NCBI RefSeq assembly: GCF_025143985.1
Contig: NZ_CP083564.1
Span: forward strand, 621,501 to 685,500
From: Sulfitobacter sp. W027
GTDB taxonomy: Bacteria > Pseudomonadota > Alphaproteobacteria > Rhodobacterales > Rhodobacteraceae
Length of the DNA: 64,000 nt
Direction: 5' to 3'
Notes under the pieces: generated by a model
Seen by the model: only the letters and a program-made list of their open reading frames with translations
What the model was told of the DNA's origin: nothing
Database searches by the model: none
Program-made: the position numbers and the translations under genes
In this document: one piece after another, positions 1-9,332 of the stretch
Position numbering within the stretch: position 1 is the first letter of the stretch
Layout: every line of letters begins with the position of its first letter

Positions 1-245
1 GAGGCTGCGGATCAAATTACAGACCTAGGACTTTACGCCAATTGGGCAAAGCCCCCGTCAGATGAGGGTTATCCCTAACAATCAAAGGCAATGCGCTGAA
101 ATTGCGGAAGATCTTTTCACGTATTTGTTTCGCATCGCGGTACAGCGGGGGCAAGGGGGCAAACGAACTTCGGCCTGTCAGGGTTTCCCCCAATAGACAG
201 GGAGGCGAATAGAGGCGAACGTCTTGAGGAAAGTAGAGGTGCTGC
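1..245. other. left-edge region, no confident gene
   Basis: This stretch upstream of the first kinase gene is visibly lower in GC than what follows. A minus-strand open frame (247 down to 17, 76 codons from an ATG) crosses it. Its third codon positions are only a little over half G/C, below what the neighbours look like, and its start would overlap the plus-strand kinase start. It resembles nothing I know. It could be the remains of a gene or a small divergent gene. I see no promoter or repeat that I would defend. Confidence 0.3.
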
Positions 246-2768
246 ATGAGCTTAGTCGCGGCGTTCACATTGATTGCGCTGTGCGGAGTTGTCTTGTCCT
301 GCGTGATGATCGCCAAGCAAACTGGCGACCCGGTTAATCGCTTTAGCGTGCTGGGCGCGGTTGCGATCTTGCTTTTGTACATTACCGTGGCGCTGTTCTC
401 GGGGCAGGAGCCGCATGGCATCCTCTACCGTGATCCGGTTGAGCTTGTCTTGGCGGCAGCTTCGCTTGCTGTGGTGGTGGCCCAAAGCTGGCGGGTTCTG
501 CGCAACCACCGGAAGCTGCAAGGTGCAAGCGACAGCGATGAGACGCGTCGTAAGCTGCCCGATCTGCTGAATGATCTGCCCGTGCAGGCGGCCTTTCTCG
601 CGCCTGATATGACCTATGCTTTTGTCAACGATGCCTATAGCGCGTCCTTCGGCAAACCTTCGAATGAGATTGAGGGGCGGCATCTGTCTGAGGTCGTCCC
701 GCCTGATATGTTGGATGAGGTAACGGCCAATCTTGAAAAGGCCTTGGCAGGGCGGCAGGTCACTTGGCATTTCGATTTCTCGCGCCCCATCTTGGCCCGC
801 AATCAAGGGTCGGCGGTCTATCAACCGCTCTCTGACCGGGGGCAGGTCGTGGGTGTCCTGGTCATGGTCATGGACCGCTCCGCCCTGCAGGACGCGGTCT
901 ATGAAGCGGAGATCAGCGCGACAAAACACGCCCTTGCAGCCGAAGTGGCAGGTGTAGGCTATTTGGAATGGGACCAAGAGGGCGCGTTGGTGGATGTCTC
1001 CCCTGAGGTGGAGGCGCTGCTGGGGCGCGATGCGCAACGCCTGCGGGAGATGTGGCAACAGGGACAGCAGTTCGTGGAGCCGCGCAGCCGTGCCACGATC
1101 CGCAACAATCTGCATATGGCGGGCAGCCGCCCGCGCGATGTGATTGAGAATGTGAAGTTTCTGGCCGCCAATGGCCGCCAGATCGAGGCGCGCGCCTGTA
1201 TTCGTCGTTTGGACCGTGGACGGGACGTGCACCTGCTGGCCGCGATCCAAGATGTAACGGACCAGCAGAACGTGCTGAATGATCTGGTAAAAAGCGAAAC
1301 CCGTTTTCGCGATTTCACGGAAAGTGCGACCGATTGGGTGTGGGAAATGGACGTCGACCGGCGGTTTACGTTCCTTTCGGGTGGAGGACGTCAAACCGAA
1401 GCTGAAACGCCGATATTTGAGCAGGGCAAAACCCTTGCCGAAGCCAATATCGAACGGAGCAAGGGCGACTTCGATATGCTTCAGCAGCGGCTGGCCCGGC
1501 AGGCACCGTTTCGCGATCTGCGCTTGGTCATCCCCCTCGCCGGGGGGCGGGAACGGCTGATCGACATGTCGGGCAAGCCCTTCTTTGACAGCAATGCGCA
1601 ACTTGCAGGCTATCGCGGCACCTGTTTTGACATGACCGAGATCGCCACCGCTGAAACCGAACGCAAGTCCGCGCTGGAAGCCTTGGCGCTGGCCTTTGAA
1701 AACATCTCCACGATGGTCGCGCTTTTCGACCGGACCGACCGGCTGGTCTATTGCAACGAGGAATACCGCACGACCTATGCCGGGATCGGCGGTGACATCA
1801 TCGGGCGGCACTTCGATGAGCTGTTGGCCCATTTCACGCGCACCGGCAAATTGGCCATGACCCCCGAAGGGAAGCTCCGCTGGAGCGAGCAGCGGCGTGA
1901 CCGCCGTAACACACCGGCGAAATTCTTTCGCGCGCGGTCGTCGGACGGGCGTTGGCTGGAAGTGACGGACTACCCGGTGGCCGCAGGGGGGCTTTTGACG
2001 ATTGCCTCAGACATCACCGAAAAAGTAGAGCGCGAAGAGCGGCTGCACCGGCATGAAACGGCACTGCAACTGCTTAACCGGCGCGAGACGTTGGGCCAGA
2101 TGACCGCCGCCATCGCCCATGAATTGAACCAGCCTTTAGCCGCTATTCACAATTTTGCCGCAGGCTGTGTGTTGCGTGCCCAGAACGACCAGCTTGAGAG
2201 AGAGGATATGATCGCCGTGCTCAACAACATGCAAAGCCAATCAGAACGTGCCAGTGCCATCCTGCGGTCCATGTCGAACTACCTGCATAACGACGACGCA
2301 GACCGTGTCGCGGTGCGGTTCGACGACATTCTGCGTTCGGTGCAATTGCTGATCCAGCCGGAGAGCTCTGCCACCGGCATCGCCGTGGTCGTCTCTGATC
2401 AATGTGGGGATGTCGAACTGCACTGCGCCCGGATCGAGATCGAACAGCTTTTAATCAATCTGATCAAGAACGGCATTGACGCCTGCCGGGAGGCGGACCG
2501 CCCTGATGCCGAAGTCTCTGTCTCGGCGCGCTGCGAGGCGGGGGAGATCGTGATTGACGTGGCCGACGCAGGGCGCGGTTTTGCGCCGGACATGCCCGCC
2601 CAGACGGCCTTCAGCGCCTTCCGCTCGACCAAGGACAAGGGTCTGGGCGTGGGGCTGGCGATTTGCGAAACGATTGTGCTGTCCCATGGGGGGACCATCG
2701 CAGTAACCAAATCTGACGCAGATGGTGCTCGCCTGACTGTGCGTATGCCGTTGGAGGTGCAAAAGTAG
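246..2768 (+). CDS. membrane-bound multi-PAS sensor histidine kinase
   Basis: A hybrid-less sensor kinase of 840 residues that should phosphorylate the FixJ-type regulator starting one base after its stop. Three hydrophobic helices lie near residues 2-21, 34-54 and 67-85. About four PAS-like segments follow (roughly 100-220, 225-345, 350-470 and 480-600). The HisKA box has its phospho-acceptor at His625 in the AHELNQPL motif, a form shared by FixL, DctB and related kinases. The ATPase has an N box (LINLIKNGIDAC), a DAGRGF G1 box and a GLGVGLAICE G2 box. A purine-rich GAGG lies just before the ATG. The signal sensed is unknown: I see no haem-PAS signature, so FixL is not claimed. Kinase identity is very safe; the PAS count is approximate. 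Confidence 0.93.
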   Translation: MSLVAAFTLIALCGVVLSCVMIAKQTGDPVNRFSVLGAVAILLLYITVALFSGQEPHGILYRDPVELVLAAASLAVVVAQSWRVLRNHRKLQGASDSDETRRKLPDLLNDLPVQAAFLAPDMTYAFVNDAYSASFGKPSNEIEGRHLSEVVPPDMLDEVTANLEKALAGRQVTWHFDFSRPILARNQGSAVYQPLSDRGQVVGVLVMVMDRSALQDAVYEAEISATKHALAAEVAGVGYLEWDQEGALVDVSPEVEALLGRDAQRLREMWQQGQQFVEPRSRATIRNNLHMAGSRPRDVIENVKFLAANGRQIEARACIRRLDRGRDVHLLAAIQDVTDQQNVLNDLVKSETRFRDFTESATDWVWEMDVDRRFTFLSGGGRQTEAETPIFEQGKTLAEANIERSKGDFDMLQQRLARQAPFRDLRLVIPLAGGRERLIDMSGKPFFDSNAQLAGYRGTCFDMTEIATAETERKSALEALALAFENISTMVALFDRTDRLVYCNEEYRTTYAGIGGDIIGRHFDELLAHFTRTGKLAMTPEGKLRWSEQRRDRRNTPAKFFRARSSDGRWLEVTDYPVAAGGLLTIASDITEKVEREERLHRHETALQLLNRRETLGQMTAAIAHELNQPLAAIHNFAAGCVLRAQNDQLEREDMIAVLNNMQSQSERASAILRSMSNYLHNDDADRVAVRFDDILRSVQLLIQPESSATGIAVVVSDQCGDVELHCARIEIEQLLINLIKNGIDACREADRPDAEVSVSARCEAGEIVIDVADAGRGFAPDMPAQTAFSAFRSTKDKGLGVGLAICETIVLSHGGTIAVTKSDADGARLTVRMPLEVQK

Positions 2769-2769
2769 A

Positions 2770-3399
2770 ATGCCTGAAGACAGGATCGTTTACGTTGTCG
2801 ATGATGATGCCGCGGTGCGGGAATCCTTGGTGTGGTTGCTGGGCTCCGTCGGGCTGCGAGCAACTTCCTTTGCATCGGCGGCGGAGTTCCTTGAGGGATA
2901 TGAGGATACCGGCATCTGCTGCCTTGTCAGCGATGTTCGAATGCCGGAGATGAGCGGTCTGGAGCTGCAAAAGGCGCTGAACGCGCGGGGCATCGCGATA
3001 CCGCTGGTCCTGATGACGGCCTTTGGCGATGTCTCTACTGCGGTAAAGGCGATGAAGGCGGGGGCAGTGGATTTCATCGAAAAGCCGTTTAACAATCAAA
3101 ACATGCTCGATCTGATCAACACCGCCCTTCAGACCGATGCGGCGCGTCGCAAAAGCCAAGAGGCAGACGTTGAAAATGCACAGCTGCTGGCCCGGCTTAC
3201 CCCGCAAGAGCATCGGGTGTTCGAGCGGGTGGTGGCTGGGTTGTCAAACCGTGAAATTGGCAGTGAAATGGATATTTCGGTCAAAACGGTCGAGGTGCAT
3301 CGCGCCCGGGTAATGCGCAAGCTTGAGGCCAGTTCGGTGGCGGAATTGGTCCGCTTTCATCTACACAGCGCGCCGCTCTCTTCGGGCGAGGGCGCATAG
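2770..3399 (+). CDS. FixJ/NarL-type response regulator
   Basis: Cytoplasmic two-component regulator of 209 residues. The N-terminal receiver domain has an acidic DDD cluster near residues 11-13, the phospho-acceptor Asp55 in SDVRMPEMSG and a conserved Lys in EKPF. The C-terminal LuxR-type helix-turn-helix (about 135-200) carries the LTPQEHRVFERV and SNREIGSEMDISVKTVEVHR segments typical of FixJ. It starts one base after the kinase stop, so the two form an operon and a cognate pair. Target genes are not evident; no divergently arranged transporter or fix gene sits beside it. Confidence 0.93.
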   Translation: MPEDRIVYVVDDDAAVRESLVWLLGSVGLRATSFASAAEFLEGYEDTGICCLVSDVRMPEMSGLELQKALNARGIAIPLVLMTAFGDVSTAVKAMKAGAVDFIEKPFNNQNMLDLINTALQTDAARRKSQEADVENAQLLARLTPQEHRVFERVVAGLSNREIGSEMDISVKTVEVHRARVMRKLEASSVAELVRFHLHSAPLSSGEGA

Positions 3400-3411
3400 C
3401 CGCATGAAAAG

Positions 3412-3437
3412 GCCCCGGCGGTATGAGACCACCGGGG
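3412..3437 (-). terminator. stem-loop between convergent fixJ-type and degP genes
   Basis: CCCCGGCGGT (3412-3421), a five-base loop and ACCACCGGGG (3427-3436) pair with one mismatch. Read on the minus strand the stem is followed by CCTTTTC, so it best serves the degP transcript. It may also stop the plus-strand regulator operon. Confidence 0.6.
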
Positions 3438-3475
3438 CAGGGTACCCAGCCCGGCAAGGGCTAAGGGCTGGGGGG

Positions 3476-3505
3476 CTTCCCGACGGCATGAGGGGCGTCG
3501 GGAAG
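3476..3505 (-). terminator. perfect 10-bp hairpin after degP
   Basis: CTTCCCGACG (3476-3485) and CGTCGGGAAG (3496-3505) pair perfectly around a 10-base loop, starting 7 bases past the degP stop codon. There is no T run. It may be a 3' stabilising stem or the first half of a tandem terminator with the stem at 3412-3437. Confidence 0.5.
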
Positions 3506-3512
3506 ACATGGG

Positions 3513-4634
3513 TCACGCTGGCTTGGGTTCCAACGCGCCCACGGTTACGTCGAGGGTTGTTTCCGCACCTTTGCGCAGCACGACAACCTCTGTCGCGGTC
3601 TCGGGCGATGTGGTGGCGACGGCGCGAGTCAGGTCGCGCAGATCGTCAATCTCAGTGTCACCGAAGGACAGGATAATATCGCCTTTCTTGAGACCCGCCT
3701 TCGCGGCAGGGCTGTCCTCGCTGATGGCTTCGATCACCGCGCCGCGCGGCTCGTCATAGCCCAGCACATTGGCGACCTCGGGGGTCATCTGCCGGATTTG
3801 CACACCCAGCCAGCCGCGCTCAACCAAGCCGTCATCGGCGAGATCGGCCACGATGGTTTGCACAAGGTCCGAAGGCACCGAGAAGCCGATCCCGACAGAG
3901 CCGCCGCCCGGCGACAGGATTGCGGTGTTCACGCCCACGACTTCGCCATCGTTGTTAAACAGCGGCCCGCCTGAGTTGCCACGGTTGATCGCCGCATCGG
4001 TTTGGATGAAATCATCGAACGGCCCGGCCTGGATGTCACGCGACAGAGCCGAAACAATGCCTGAGGTCACGGTGCCGCCAAGGCCAAAGGGGTTGCCCAC
4101 GGCGACGACTTCATCGCCGACGCGCAGGGTTTTGGACGTGCCAAAGTCCACCTTAGGGAGGTCCACATCCGCTTTGACTTTGAGCAGCGCGATGTCGGTC
4201 ATCGCATCACTGCCGACCACTTCGGCGTCAAAGCTACGACCATCGGCAAGTTTCACAGTTACCGTTTCAGCGCCTGCCACGACATGATGGTTGGTCACGA
4301 TCTGACCGTCTTCGGAGATGATGAAGCCGGACCCCAAACCTTGGCGCGGAGTCGCCTCGGCACCGGGCTGGTCGGGCAACATCTGCTCGAACCGGCGGCG
4401 CAGTTCTTCGGGCATGCCGGGGGGAAGCTGCTGCTGGATCTGCGCGTTTTGTTGTTTGGCGGTCACTTCGATAAAGACCACGGCGGGAGAAACGGCCTCG
4501 ACAAGGTCAGCATAGCCACCCGGCGGAACGGCCAGCGCCGCAGTGGGCGCAAGTGCCAGCATTGGGGTCGCGGCGACGGCGGCGCTCAGCGCAAGGGCGG
4601 CGGCGCGGGGGGCCTTGGAAAGGGTCTGGTTCAT
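3513..4634 (-). CDS. DegP/HtrA-family periplasmic serine protease
   Basis: Quality-control protease and chaperone of 373 residues. An N-terminal signal peptide (Ala-rich, ending near ALAV) exports it. The trypsin-like domain has the triad His117 (TNHHVV), Asp147 (TDIALL) and Ser221 (RGNSGGPL). One PDZ domain follows (about 255-360, GWLGVQIRQMTPEVA onward). The family has one or two PDZ domains; one makes it more DegS-like in layout, but the cleaved-type signal argues for a soluble protein. I chose the ATG at 4634 because AAGGAGC lies seven bases upstream; an in-frame ATG at 4655 lacks such a site. It is divergent from an OmpR-type two-component operon, suggesting control by envelope stress (inference). 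Confidence 0.92.
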   Translation of the reverse strand: MNQTLSKAPRAAALALSAAVAATPMLALAPTAALAVPPGGYADLVEAVSPAVVFIEVTAKQQNAQIQQQLPPGMPEELRRRFEQMLPDQPGAEATPRQGLGSGFIISEDGQIVTNHHVVAGAETVTVKLADGRSFDAEVVGSDAMTDIALLKVKADVDLPKVDFGTSKTLRVGDEVVAVGNPFGLGGTVTSGIVSALSRDIQAGPFDDFIQTDAAINRGNSGGPLFNNDGEVVGVNTAILSPGGGSVGIGFSVPSDLVQTIVADLADDGLVERGWLGVQIRQMTPEVANVLGYDEPRGAVIEAISEDSPAAKAGLKKGDIILSFGDTEIDDLRDLTRAVATTSPETATEVVVLRKGAETTLDVTVGALEPKPA

Positions 4635-4796
4635 GAGATGCTCCTTGCTGTGCATTCAGTGTTTCTGGACCCCTATCTGGGGCGCGCGTTTTACAGCGTC
4701 GTCGCAGGCGCTATACAAATCTGTGAGAATGCAGGCGGCGGGATGCGCGGGCAGCGGAATTGCCTTACCTCTTGGCTGAACCTAGATGAGACCCCG

Positions 4797-5468
4797 ATGA
4801 AACTGCTTGTTGTCGAAGACGATGCCACCACCAGCACCTATATCGCGCGGGGCCTGCGCGAAGAGGGGCATGCCGTGGATGTGGTGGCCGATGGCCGCGA
4901 CGGGTTGGTGCAGGCCACCACCGGGCAATATGACGTGCTGATCCTTGATCGGATGCTGCCTGAGTTGGACGGGCTGACGCTATTGAAAACCCTGCGCGGG
5001 GCGGGCAATGCCACGCCGGTGTTGCTGCTCACGGCGATGGGCGCGGTGGAGGATCGGATCGACGGGCTGAACGCCGGGGCGGATGATTATCTGGTCAAGC
5101 CCTTTGCCTTTGGCGAACTGTCGGCGCGGGTGAATGCGCTGGCGCGTCGCCCGCAGGCGCTGGAGCAGGAAACGACCCTCCGCGCTGGCGACCTGACGAT
5201 GGACCTGATCAGCCGCCGGGTCACGCGCGCGGGCCAAGAGATTGACCTGCTACCGCGTGAATTTGCTTTGCTAGAGCATCTGCTCCGCCGGAAAGGCCGG
5301 GTCCAAACGCGAACCATGCTGCTTGAGGCGGTCTGGGACATCTCCTTTGACCCGATGACTAACGTGGTGGAGACCCACATCAGCCGCCTGCGGGCCAAGG
5401 TCGACCGACCCTTTGACGGCGAGTTGATCCAGACCGTGCGCGGCGCGGGCTATAGGATCGACACATGA
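4797..5468 (+). CDS. OmpR/PhoB-type response regulator
   Basis: Transcription factor of 223 residues. The receiver domain has acidic residues at 8-9, the phospho-acceptor Asp51 (LILDRMLPELDG) and the KPF lysine. A C-terminal winged helix (about 125-220) contains the RVQTRTMLLEAVWDISFDP and VETHISRLRAKVD segments. It overlaps the kinase gene by four bases (ATGA) and is divergent from degP, an arrangement like cpxRA or qseBC. The start at 4797 begins at the canonical receiver N-terminus MKLLVVEDD; an in-frame ATG 18 codons upstream is possible. The ribosome site is weak. Confidence 0.93.
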   Translation: MKLLVVEDDATTSTYIARGLREEGHAVDVVADGRDGLVQATTGQYDVLILDRMLPELDGLTLLKTLRGAGNATPVLLLTAMGAVEDRIDGLNAGADDYLVKPFAFGELSARVNALARRPQALEQETTLRAGDLTMDLISRRVTRAGQEIDLLPREFALLEHLLRRKGRVQTRTMLLEAVWDISFDPMTNVVETHISRLRAKVDRPFDGELIQTVRGAGYRIDT

Positions 5469-6814
5469 AGGCGCGGCTGGCAGGGTTGTGGCGTTCCATG
5501 CCGCTGCGGTTGGCGCTTTTGCTGGTGCTGCTTTTTACCATCGTCAGCCTGCTTAGCCTTGCGGCCAGCTATGCCGTCACCCAGCGATCGTTTGAACAGG
5601 CGATCCGGGCAGATCTCGCGCAAGACATGGCGGGCTTTCGCGCCGCCCCCGGTGCCGCCGCCCTTGCGCGGCTGGTCGAGGCGGAATCGCGCGAGACAGA
5701 CCCCAACAGGCTGATCCTAAGCTACATCGGCCCTAATGGTCGTATCTATGGCAACGGGGCCATCGCGCGGGATAACGAAGGTTATCACATCGTCTCAATC
5801 GGCGCGGCGCGGGCGCAGTATGACGGGGTTTATCTCACGCTCACCGATACGCTTTATGGCGGGCTTTTGACCATCGCGCGCAGCCGGGCCGAGATCACCG
5901 CCCTGCGCGAGGTTTTCGTGAATATCTTGCTGGTGAGCCTGTTGCCCACGGTGTTGATCGCGCTTTCGGGCGGGTTGATCCTTGCCCGACGTTCCAAACG
6001 GCATGTCGAGGTGATCCGCGCCACGCTGGACCGGCTGACCGCAGGCGATCTGGCGGCAAGGGTATCGCCCGGGCCGCGCTGGTCGGATGACCTGCTGCGC
6101 ATTGGTGAGGCGGTCAACCAAATGGCCCGGGCGCAGGAAACGTCGGTGGCAGCGCTGCGGCAGGTGTCGCTGGATATCGCCCATGACCTGAAAACCCCGA
6201 TCCAACGTGTCTCGGTGCATCTGGACGATCTCGACAGGGCCGAGGCCACGGGCGAAAACAGAACCGAACCGCTGGCCCGCGCACGTGCCGAATTGGACGG
6301 CATCGCCGCGATCTTTCAATCTCTGCTACAACTCGCGCAGGTGGAGCAGGGCGATGCCCGCGCCCATTTCACCCCCGTCGATCTGACCGCGCTGTGCCGA
6401 ACCATGGTCGAGCTTTATGAGCCCGCGGCGGGCGAACAGGGCAAGCGCCTGATCTGCACCCTGCCAAAGACGCCTGCCCATGTCACAGGCGACCGTGCAT
6501 TGCTGGGTCAGATGATCGCCAATCTGATCGAGAATGCCCTGCGCCATTCTGGCGACGCCGAGGCGGTGGACATTTCGCTGGAACAGGCGGCGGGTCAGGT
6601 CACACTCAGTGTCGCAGATGGCGGCCCCGGCATTCCGGCGCAGGACCGCGACAAAGTGTTGCAGCGGCTCTACCGGCTTGATCGCAGCCGGGGCACGCCG
6701 GGCCATGGGCTGGGGCTGGCGCTGGTCGATGGGGTCGTGAAACTGCACCGGGCAAGGCTGGAACTCATCGACAACGCGCCGGGGCTGCGTGTGGTGGTGA
6801 CATTCGACAGTTAG
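5465..6814 (+). CDS. HAMP-containing sensor histidine kinase
   Basis: Inner-membrane kinase of 449 residues, cognate to the preceding regulator. A transmembrane helix lies near residues 14-37, followed by a periplasmic sensor of about 110 residues. A second helix lies near 155-177, then a HAMP segment (about 178-230), the H box with His240 (DIAHDLKTPI), and an ATPase domain with an NLIENALRHS N box, a GGPGIP G1 box and a GHGLGLALV G2 box. The ligand of the periplasmic domain is unknown. With degP next door, misfolded protein or cell-envelope damage is a reasonable but unproven stimulus. Confidence 0.92.
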   Translation: MKARLAGLWRSMPLRLALLLVLLFTIVSLLSLAASYAVTQRSFEQAIRADLAQDMAGFRAAPGAAALARLVEAESRETDPNRLILSYIGPNGRIYGNGAIARDNEGYHIVSIGAARAQYDGVYLTLTDTLYGGLLTIARSRAEITALREVFVNILLVSLLPTVLIALSGGLILARRSKRHVEVIRATLDRLTAGDLAARVSPGPRWSDDLLRIGEAVNQMARAQETSVAALRQVSLDIAHDLKTPIQRVSVHLDDLDRAEATGENRTEPLARARAELDGIAAIFQSLLQLAQVEQGDARAHFTPVDLTALCRTMVELYEPAAGEQGKRLICTLPKTPAHVTGDRALLGQMIANLIENALRHSGDAEAVDISLEQAAGQVTLSVADGGPGIPAQDRDKVLQRLYRLDRSRGTPGHGLGLALVDGVVKLHRARLELIDNAPGLRVVVTFDS

Positions 6815-6867
6815 GACAAATGCAAACGGCTGCGGCAATTTAGCCTGTGCCTCTCGCTCCCCCCGGT

Positions 6868-6877
6868 CCTATATAGG
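6868..6877. promoter_or_regulatory. palindromic CCTATATAGG, putative core promoter of cioAB
   Basis: A perfect 10-base palindrome lies 27 bases upstream of the cioA start and contains TATATA, usable as a -10 element. No clear -35 hexamer or FNR-type TTGAT-N4-ATCAA box was found near it. Evidence is weak. Confidence 0.3.
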
Positions 6878-6904
6878 TCAGGAAACAACACGCGAGGGCT
6901 TCAC

Positions 6905-8323
6905 ATGCTCGACGGTTACACCGCCGAAATCCTAGCGCGGGTGCAGTTTGCATTCACGGTTTCGTTCCATATCATCTTCCCGGCTTTCTCAATCGGGTTG
7001 GCAAGTTTTCTGGCCGTGCTCAACGCGCTCTGGCTTTGGAAACGAGAAGAGACCTATCTGAAGCTCTTTAACTACTGGAAGAAGATCTTTGCCGTGGCCT
7101 TTGGCATGGGTGTCGTCTCGGGCATCGTCATGTCCTACCAGATCGGCACCAACTGGTCGGTTTTTTCTGATAAGGCCGGGCCGGTCGTCGGGCCGCTCAT
7201 GGCCTATGAGGTGCTTTCGGCCTTCTTTCTTGAAGCCGGTTTCCTTGGCATCATGCTCTTTGGCCGTAAGCGGGTCGGCGATGGGCTGCATATGTTCGCC
7301 ACAGCACTCGTGGCACTGGGCACGCTGGCCTCGGCCACATGGATCCTGTCGGTCAACAGCTGGATGCAGACCCCTGCGGGCTTTGGCATCAATGATGTCG
7401 GTCAATTCGTGCCCGAAGACTGGTGGGCGATCGTCTTTAACCCCTCCTTCCCCTACCGTTTGGTGCATATGGTGCTGGCGGCCTATCTGACCACGGCGCT
7501 GGTCGTGGGCGCGGTCGGCGGGTTGCACTTGCTGCGCGACCGCGCGGATGCAGCGGCGCGGACCATGTTCTCGATGGCGATGTGGATGCTTCTGCTGGTG
7601 ACACCGCTGCAGATTTTTGCGGGCGACATGCATGGTTTGAATACGCTTGAGCATCAGCCTGCAAAGGTCATGGCAATGGAGGGGCATTACGATAGCCACC
7701 CGCACGGTGCGCCGCTGATCCTGTTCGGCATCCCGAACCCCGAGGAAAAGCGCATCGACTATGCCATTGAGATCCCCAAGCTGTCGTCGCTGATCCTCAA
7801 ACACGATCTGAATGCGCCCTTGGACGGGTTGGATACGATCCCGGACGCGGATGAGCCACCGGTGGCGATTGTCTTCTGGTCCTTCCGCATCATGATCGCA
7901 CTTGGCTTTGCGATGCTGGGGCTGGGCCTTTGGGCCGCGCTGGCGCGGCTGCGGGGGCGGCTCTACGATGCGCCGCTGTTGCACCGTCTGGCGCTGCTGA
8001 TGGGGCCCACGGGCTTTGTCGCGGTGCTGGCAGGCTGGATCACGACCGAGGTCGGGCGTCAGCCCTTCACCGTTTACGGGCTGCTGCGGACCTCTGACAG
8101 TCTTGCGCCCGTCGAAGCGCCGGCGGTGGCAACCTCGCTCATTGCTTTTATCGTGGTGTACTTCTTCGTCTTTGGCGCGGGCACTTGGTATATTGTGGCG
8201 ATGATGCGAAAACCCGTCGTGGGCCACGTACTGGAAGACGAGCGCGATGAGGCGCAGGGCGACGGGCCGATCCTTGCCGTGGGCGAAGAGGCGGCGGTCA
8301 GAGATAAGGGCGAGGAGAGCTAA
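6905..8323 (+). CDS. cioA: cytochrome bd-type (cyanide-insensitive) quinol oxidase subunit I
   Basis: Large haem-bearing subunit (472 residues) of a cytochrome bd quinol oxidase that reduces oxygen to water in the inner membrane without proton pumping. The N-terminus has the conserved quinol-oxidase start with His22 in TVSFHIIFP. It has multiple membrane helices, a short Q loop and the C-terminal GRQPFTVYGLLRT signature. Length and the short Q loop fit the CioA subgroup rather than the long-loop E. coli CydA. GAGGG precedes the start. Subunit II begins two bases after the stop. Confidence 0.95.
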   Translation: MLDGYTAEILARVQFAFTVSFHIIFPAFSIGLASFLAVLNALWLWKREETYLKLFNYWKKIFAVAFGMGVVSGIVMSYQIGTNWSVFSDKAGPVVGPLMAYEVLSAFFLEAGFLGIMLFGRKRVGDGLHMFATALVALGTLASATWILSVNSWMQTPAGFGINDVGQFVPEDWWAIVFNPSFPYRLVHMVLAAYLTTALVVGAVGGLHLLRDRADAAARTMFSMAMWMLLLVTPLQIFAGDMHGLNTLEHQPAKVMAMEGHYDSHPHGAPLILFGIPNPEEKRIDYAIEIPKLSSLILKHDLNAPLDGLDTIPDADEPPVAIVFWSFRIMIALGFAMLGLGLWAALARLRGRLYDAPLLHRLALLMGPTGFVAVLAGWITTEVGRQPFTVYGLLRTSDSLAPVEAPAVATSLIAFIVVYFFVFGAGTWYIVAMMRKPVVGHVLEDERDEAQGDGPILAVGEEAAVRDKGEES

Positions 8324-8324
8324 G

Positions 8325-9332
8325 ATGCTGGGACTGGAACTTTCGTTCATCTGGGCCGGGATCATCGCGGGTGCCGTGCTGATCTATGTCATCCTCGACG
8401 GTTTCGATTTGGGCGTTGGGCTGCTCTTTCCGATGACCAAGGATGAGAGCGAACGCAATGTGATGATGAACTCCGTTGCCCCCATCTGGGACGGCAATGA
8501 GACATGGCTGGTGCTGGGGGGCGGCGGGCTTTTCGCGGTCTTCCCGCTGGCCTATGCGGTGGTGATGCCTGCGCTCTATATGCCGATCATCCTGATGCTG
8601 CTCGGGCTAATCTTTCGCGGGGTGGCATTTGAATACCGCTGGCGCACGAAAAGGTGGAAGCCCCTTTGGGACATGGCGTTTTTTGGCGGCTCTCTGGTGG
8701 CGTCCTTCTGTCAGGGCATCGCCCTCGGTGCGCTGGTGCAGGGGATTGAGATCGAGGGCCGCGCCTATGCGGGCGGGTGGTGGGATTGGCTCACGCCCTT
8801 CTCGATCCTGACCGGGGTGGCGGTCACCACGGGCTATGCTTTGCTGGGCGCGACATGGCTTAACATGAAGCTTGAAGGCCGCATTCAGGCGCATATGCGC
8901 CGCCTTGCATGGCCGCTGGCGGTGGCGACACTGGTCTTCATGGGGCTGGTCAGCCTTTGGACGCCCTTCACCGATGCGGTCTATTTCGAGCGGTGGTTCG
9001 CTTGGCCCACCGCGCTCTTCAGCGGCATCGTGCCTCTGCTGGTGGCGCTGGCGGCCTTCGGGATGCTGCGCGGGTTGCAACGCCGCGGCGACAAACAGCC
9101 GTTCTTCTGCGCGCTGGCTCTCTTTGTGCTGGGCTTCATCGGCATCGGGATCAGTTTTTACCCGCATATGGTCCCGCCGAGTCTCACCATCGCCGATGCC
9201 GCCGCACCCGATGAAAGCCTGATGTTCGCGCTGGTCGGCACGCTGGTTCTGCTGCCCTTGATCCTTAGCTATACGGCCTATGCCTATTGGGTGTTCCGCG
9301 GCAAAATCGACCCTGAGGAAGGGTATCACTGA
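8325..9332 (+). CDS. cioB: cytochrome bd quinol oxidase subunit II
   Basis: Second membrane subunit (335 residues, about eight or nine helices) that supports haem assembly. The N-terminal DGFDLGVGLLFPMTKDESERNVMMNSVAPIWDGNETWLVLGGGGLFA region is the hallmark of the family, spread over residues about 22-65. I chose the ATG at 8325, right after the cioA stop and with the family's MLGLELSFIW start, rather than the upstream in-frame start inside cioA. Its stop overlaps the next small gene by one base (TGATG), indicating translational coupling. Confidence 0.95.
   Translation: MLGLELSFIWAGIIAGAVLIYVILDGFDLGVGLLFPMTKDESERNVMMNSVAPIWDGNETWLVLGGGGLFAVFPLAYAVVMPALYMPIILMLLGLIFRGVAFEYRWRTKRWKPLWDMAFFGGSLVASFCQGIALGALVQGIEIEGRAYAGGWWDWLTPFSILTGVAVTTGYALLGATWLNMKLEGRIQAHMRRLAWPLAVATLVFMGLVSLWTPFTDAVYFERWFAWPTALFSGIVPLLVALAAFGMLRGLQRRGDKQPFFCALALFVLGFIGIGISFYPHMVPPSLTIADAAAPDESLMFALVGTLVLLPLILSYTAYAYWVFRGKIDPEEGYH

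Noticed and set aside
252..1832. Long minus-strand open frame opposite the multi-PAS kinase
   Set aside because: It is antisense to clear PAS domains, has Arg/His/Gln-rich unnatural composition and no recognisable domain.
6989..8365. Long minus-strand open frame opposite cioA
   Set aside because: The plus strand encodes an unmistakable oxidase subunit; the antisense protein is His/Gln/Arg-rich without domains.
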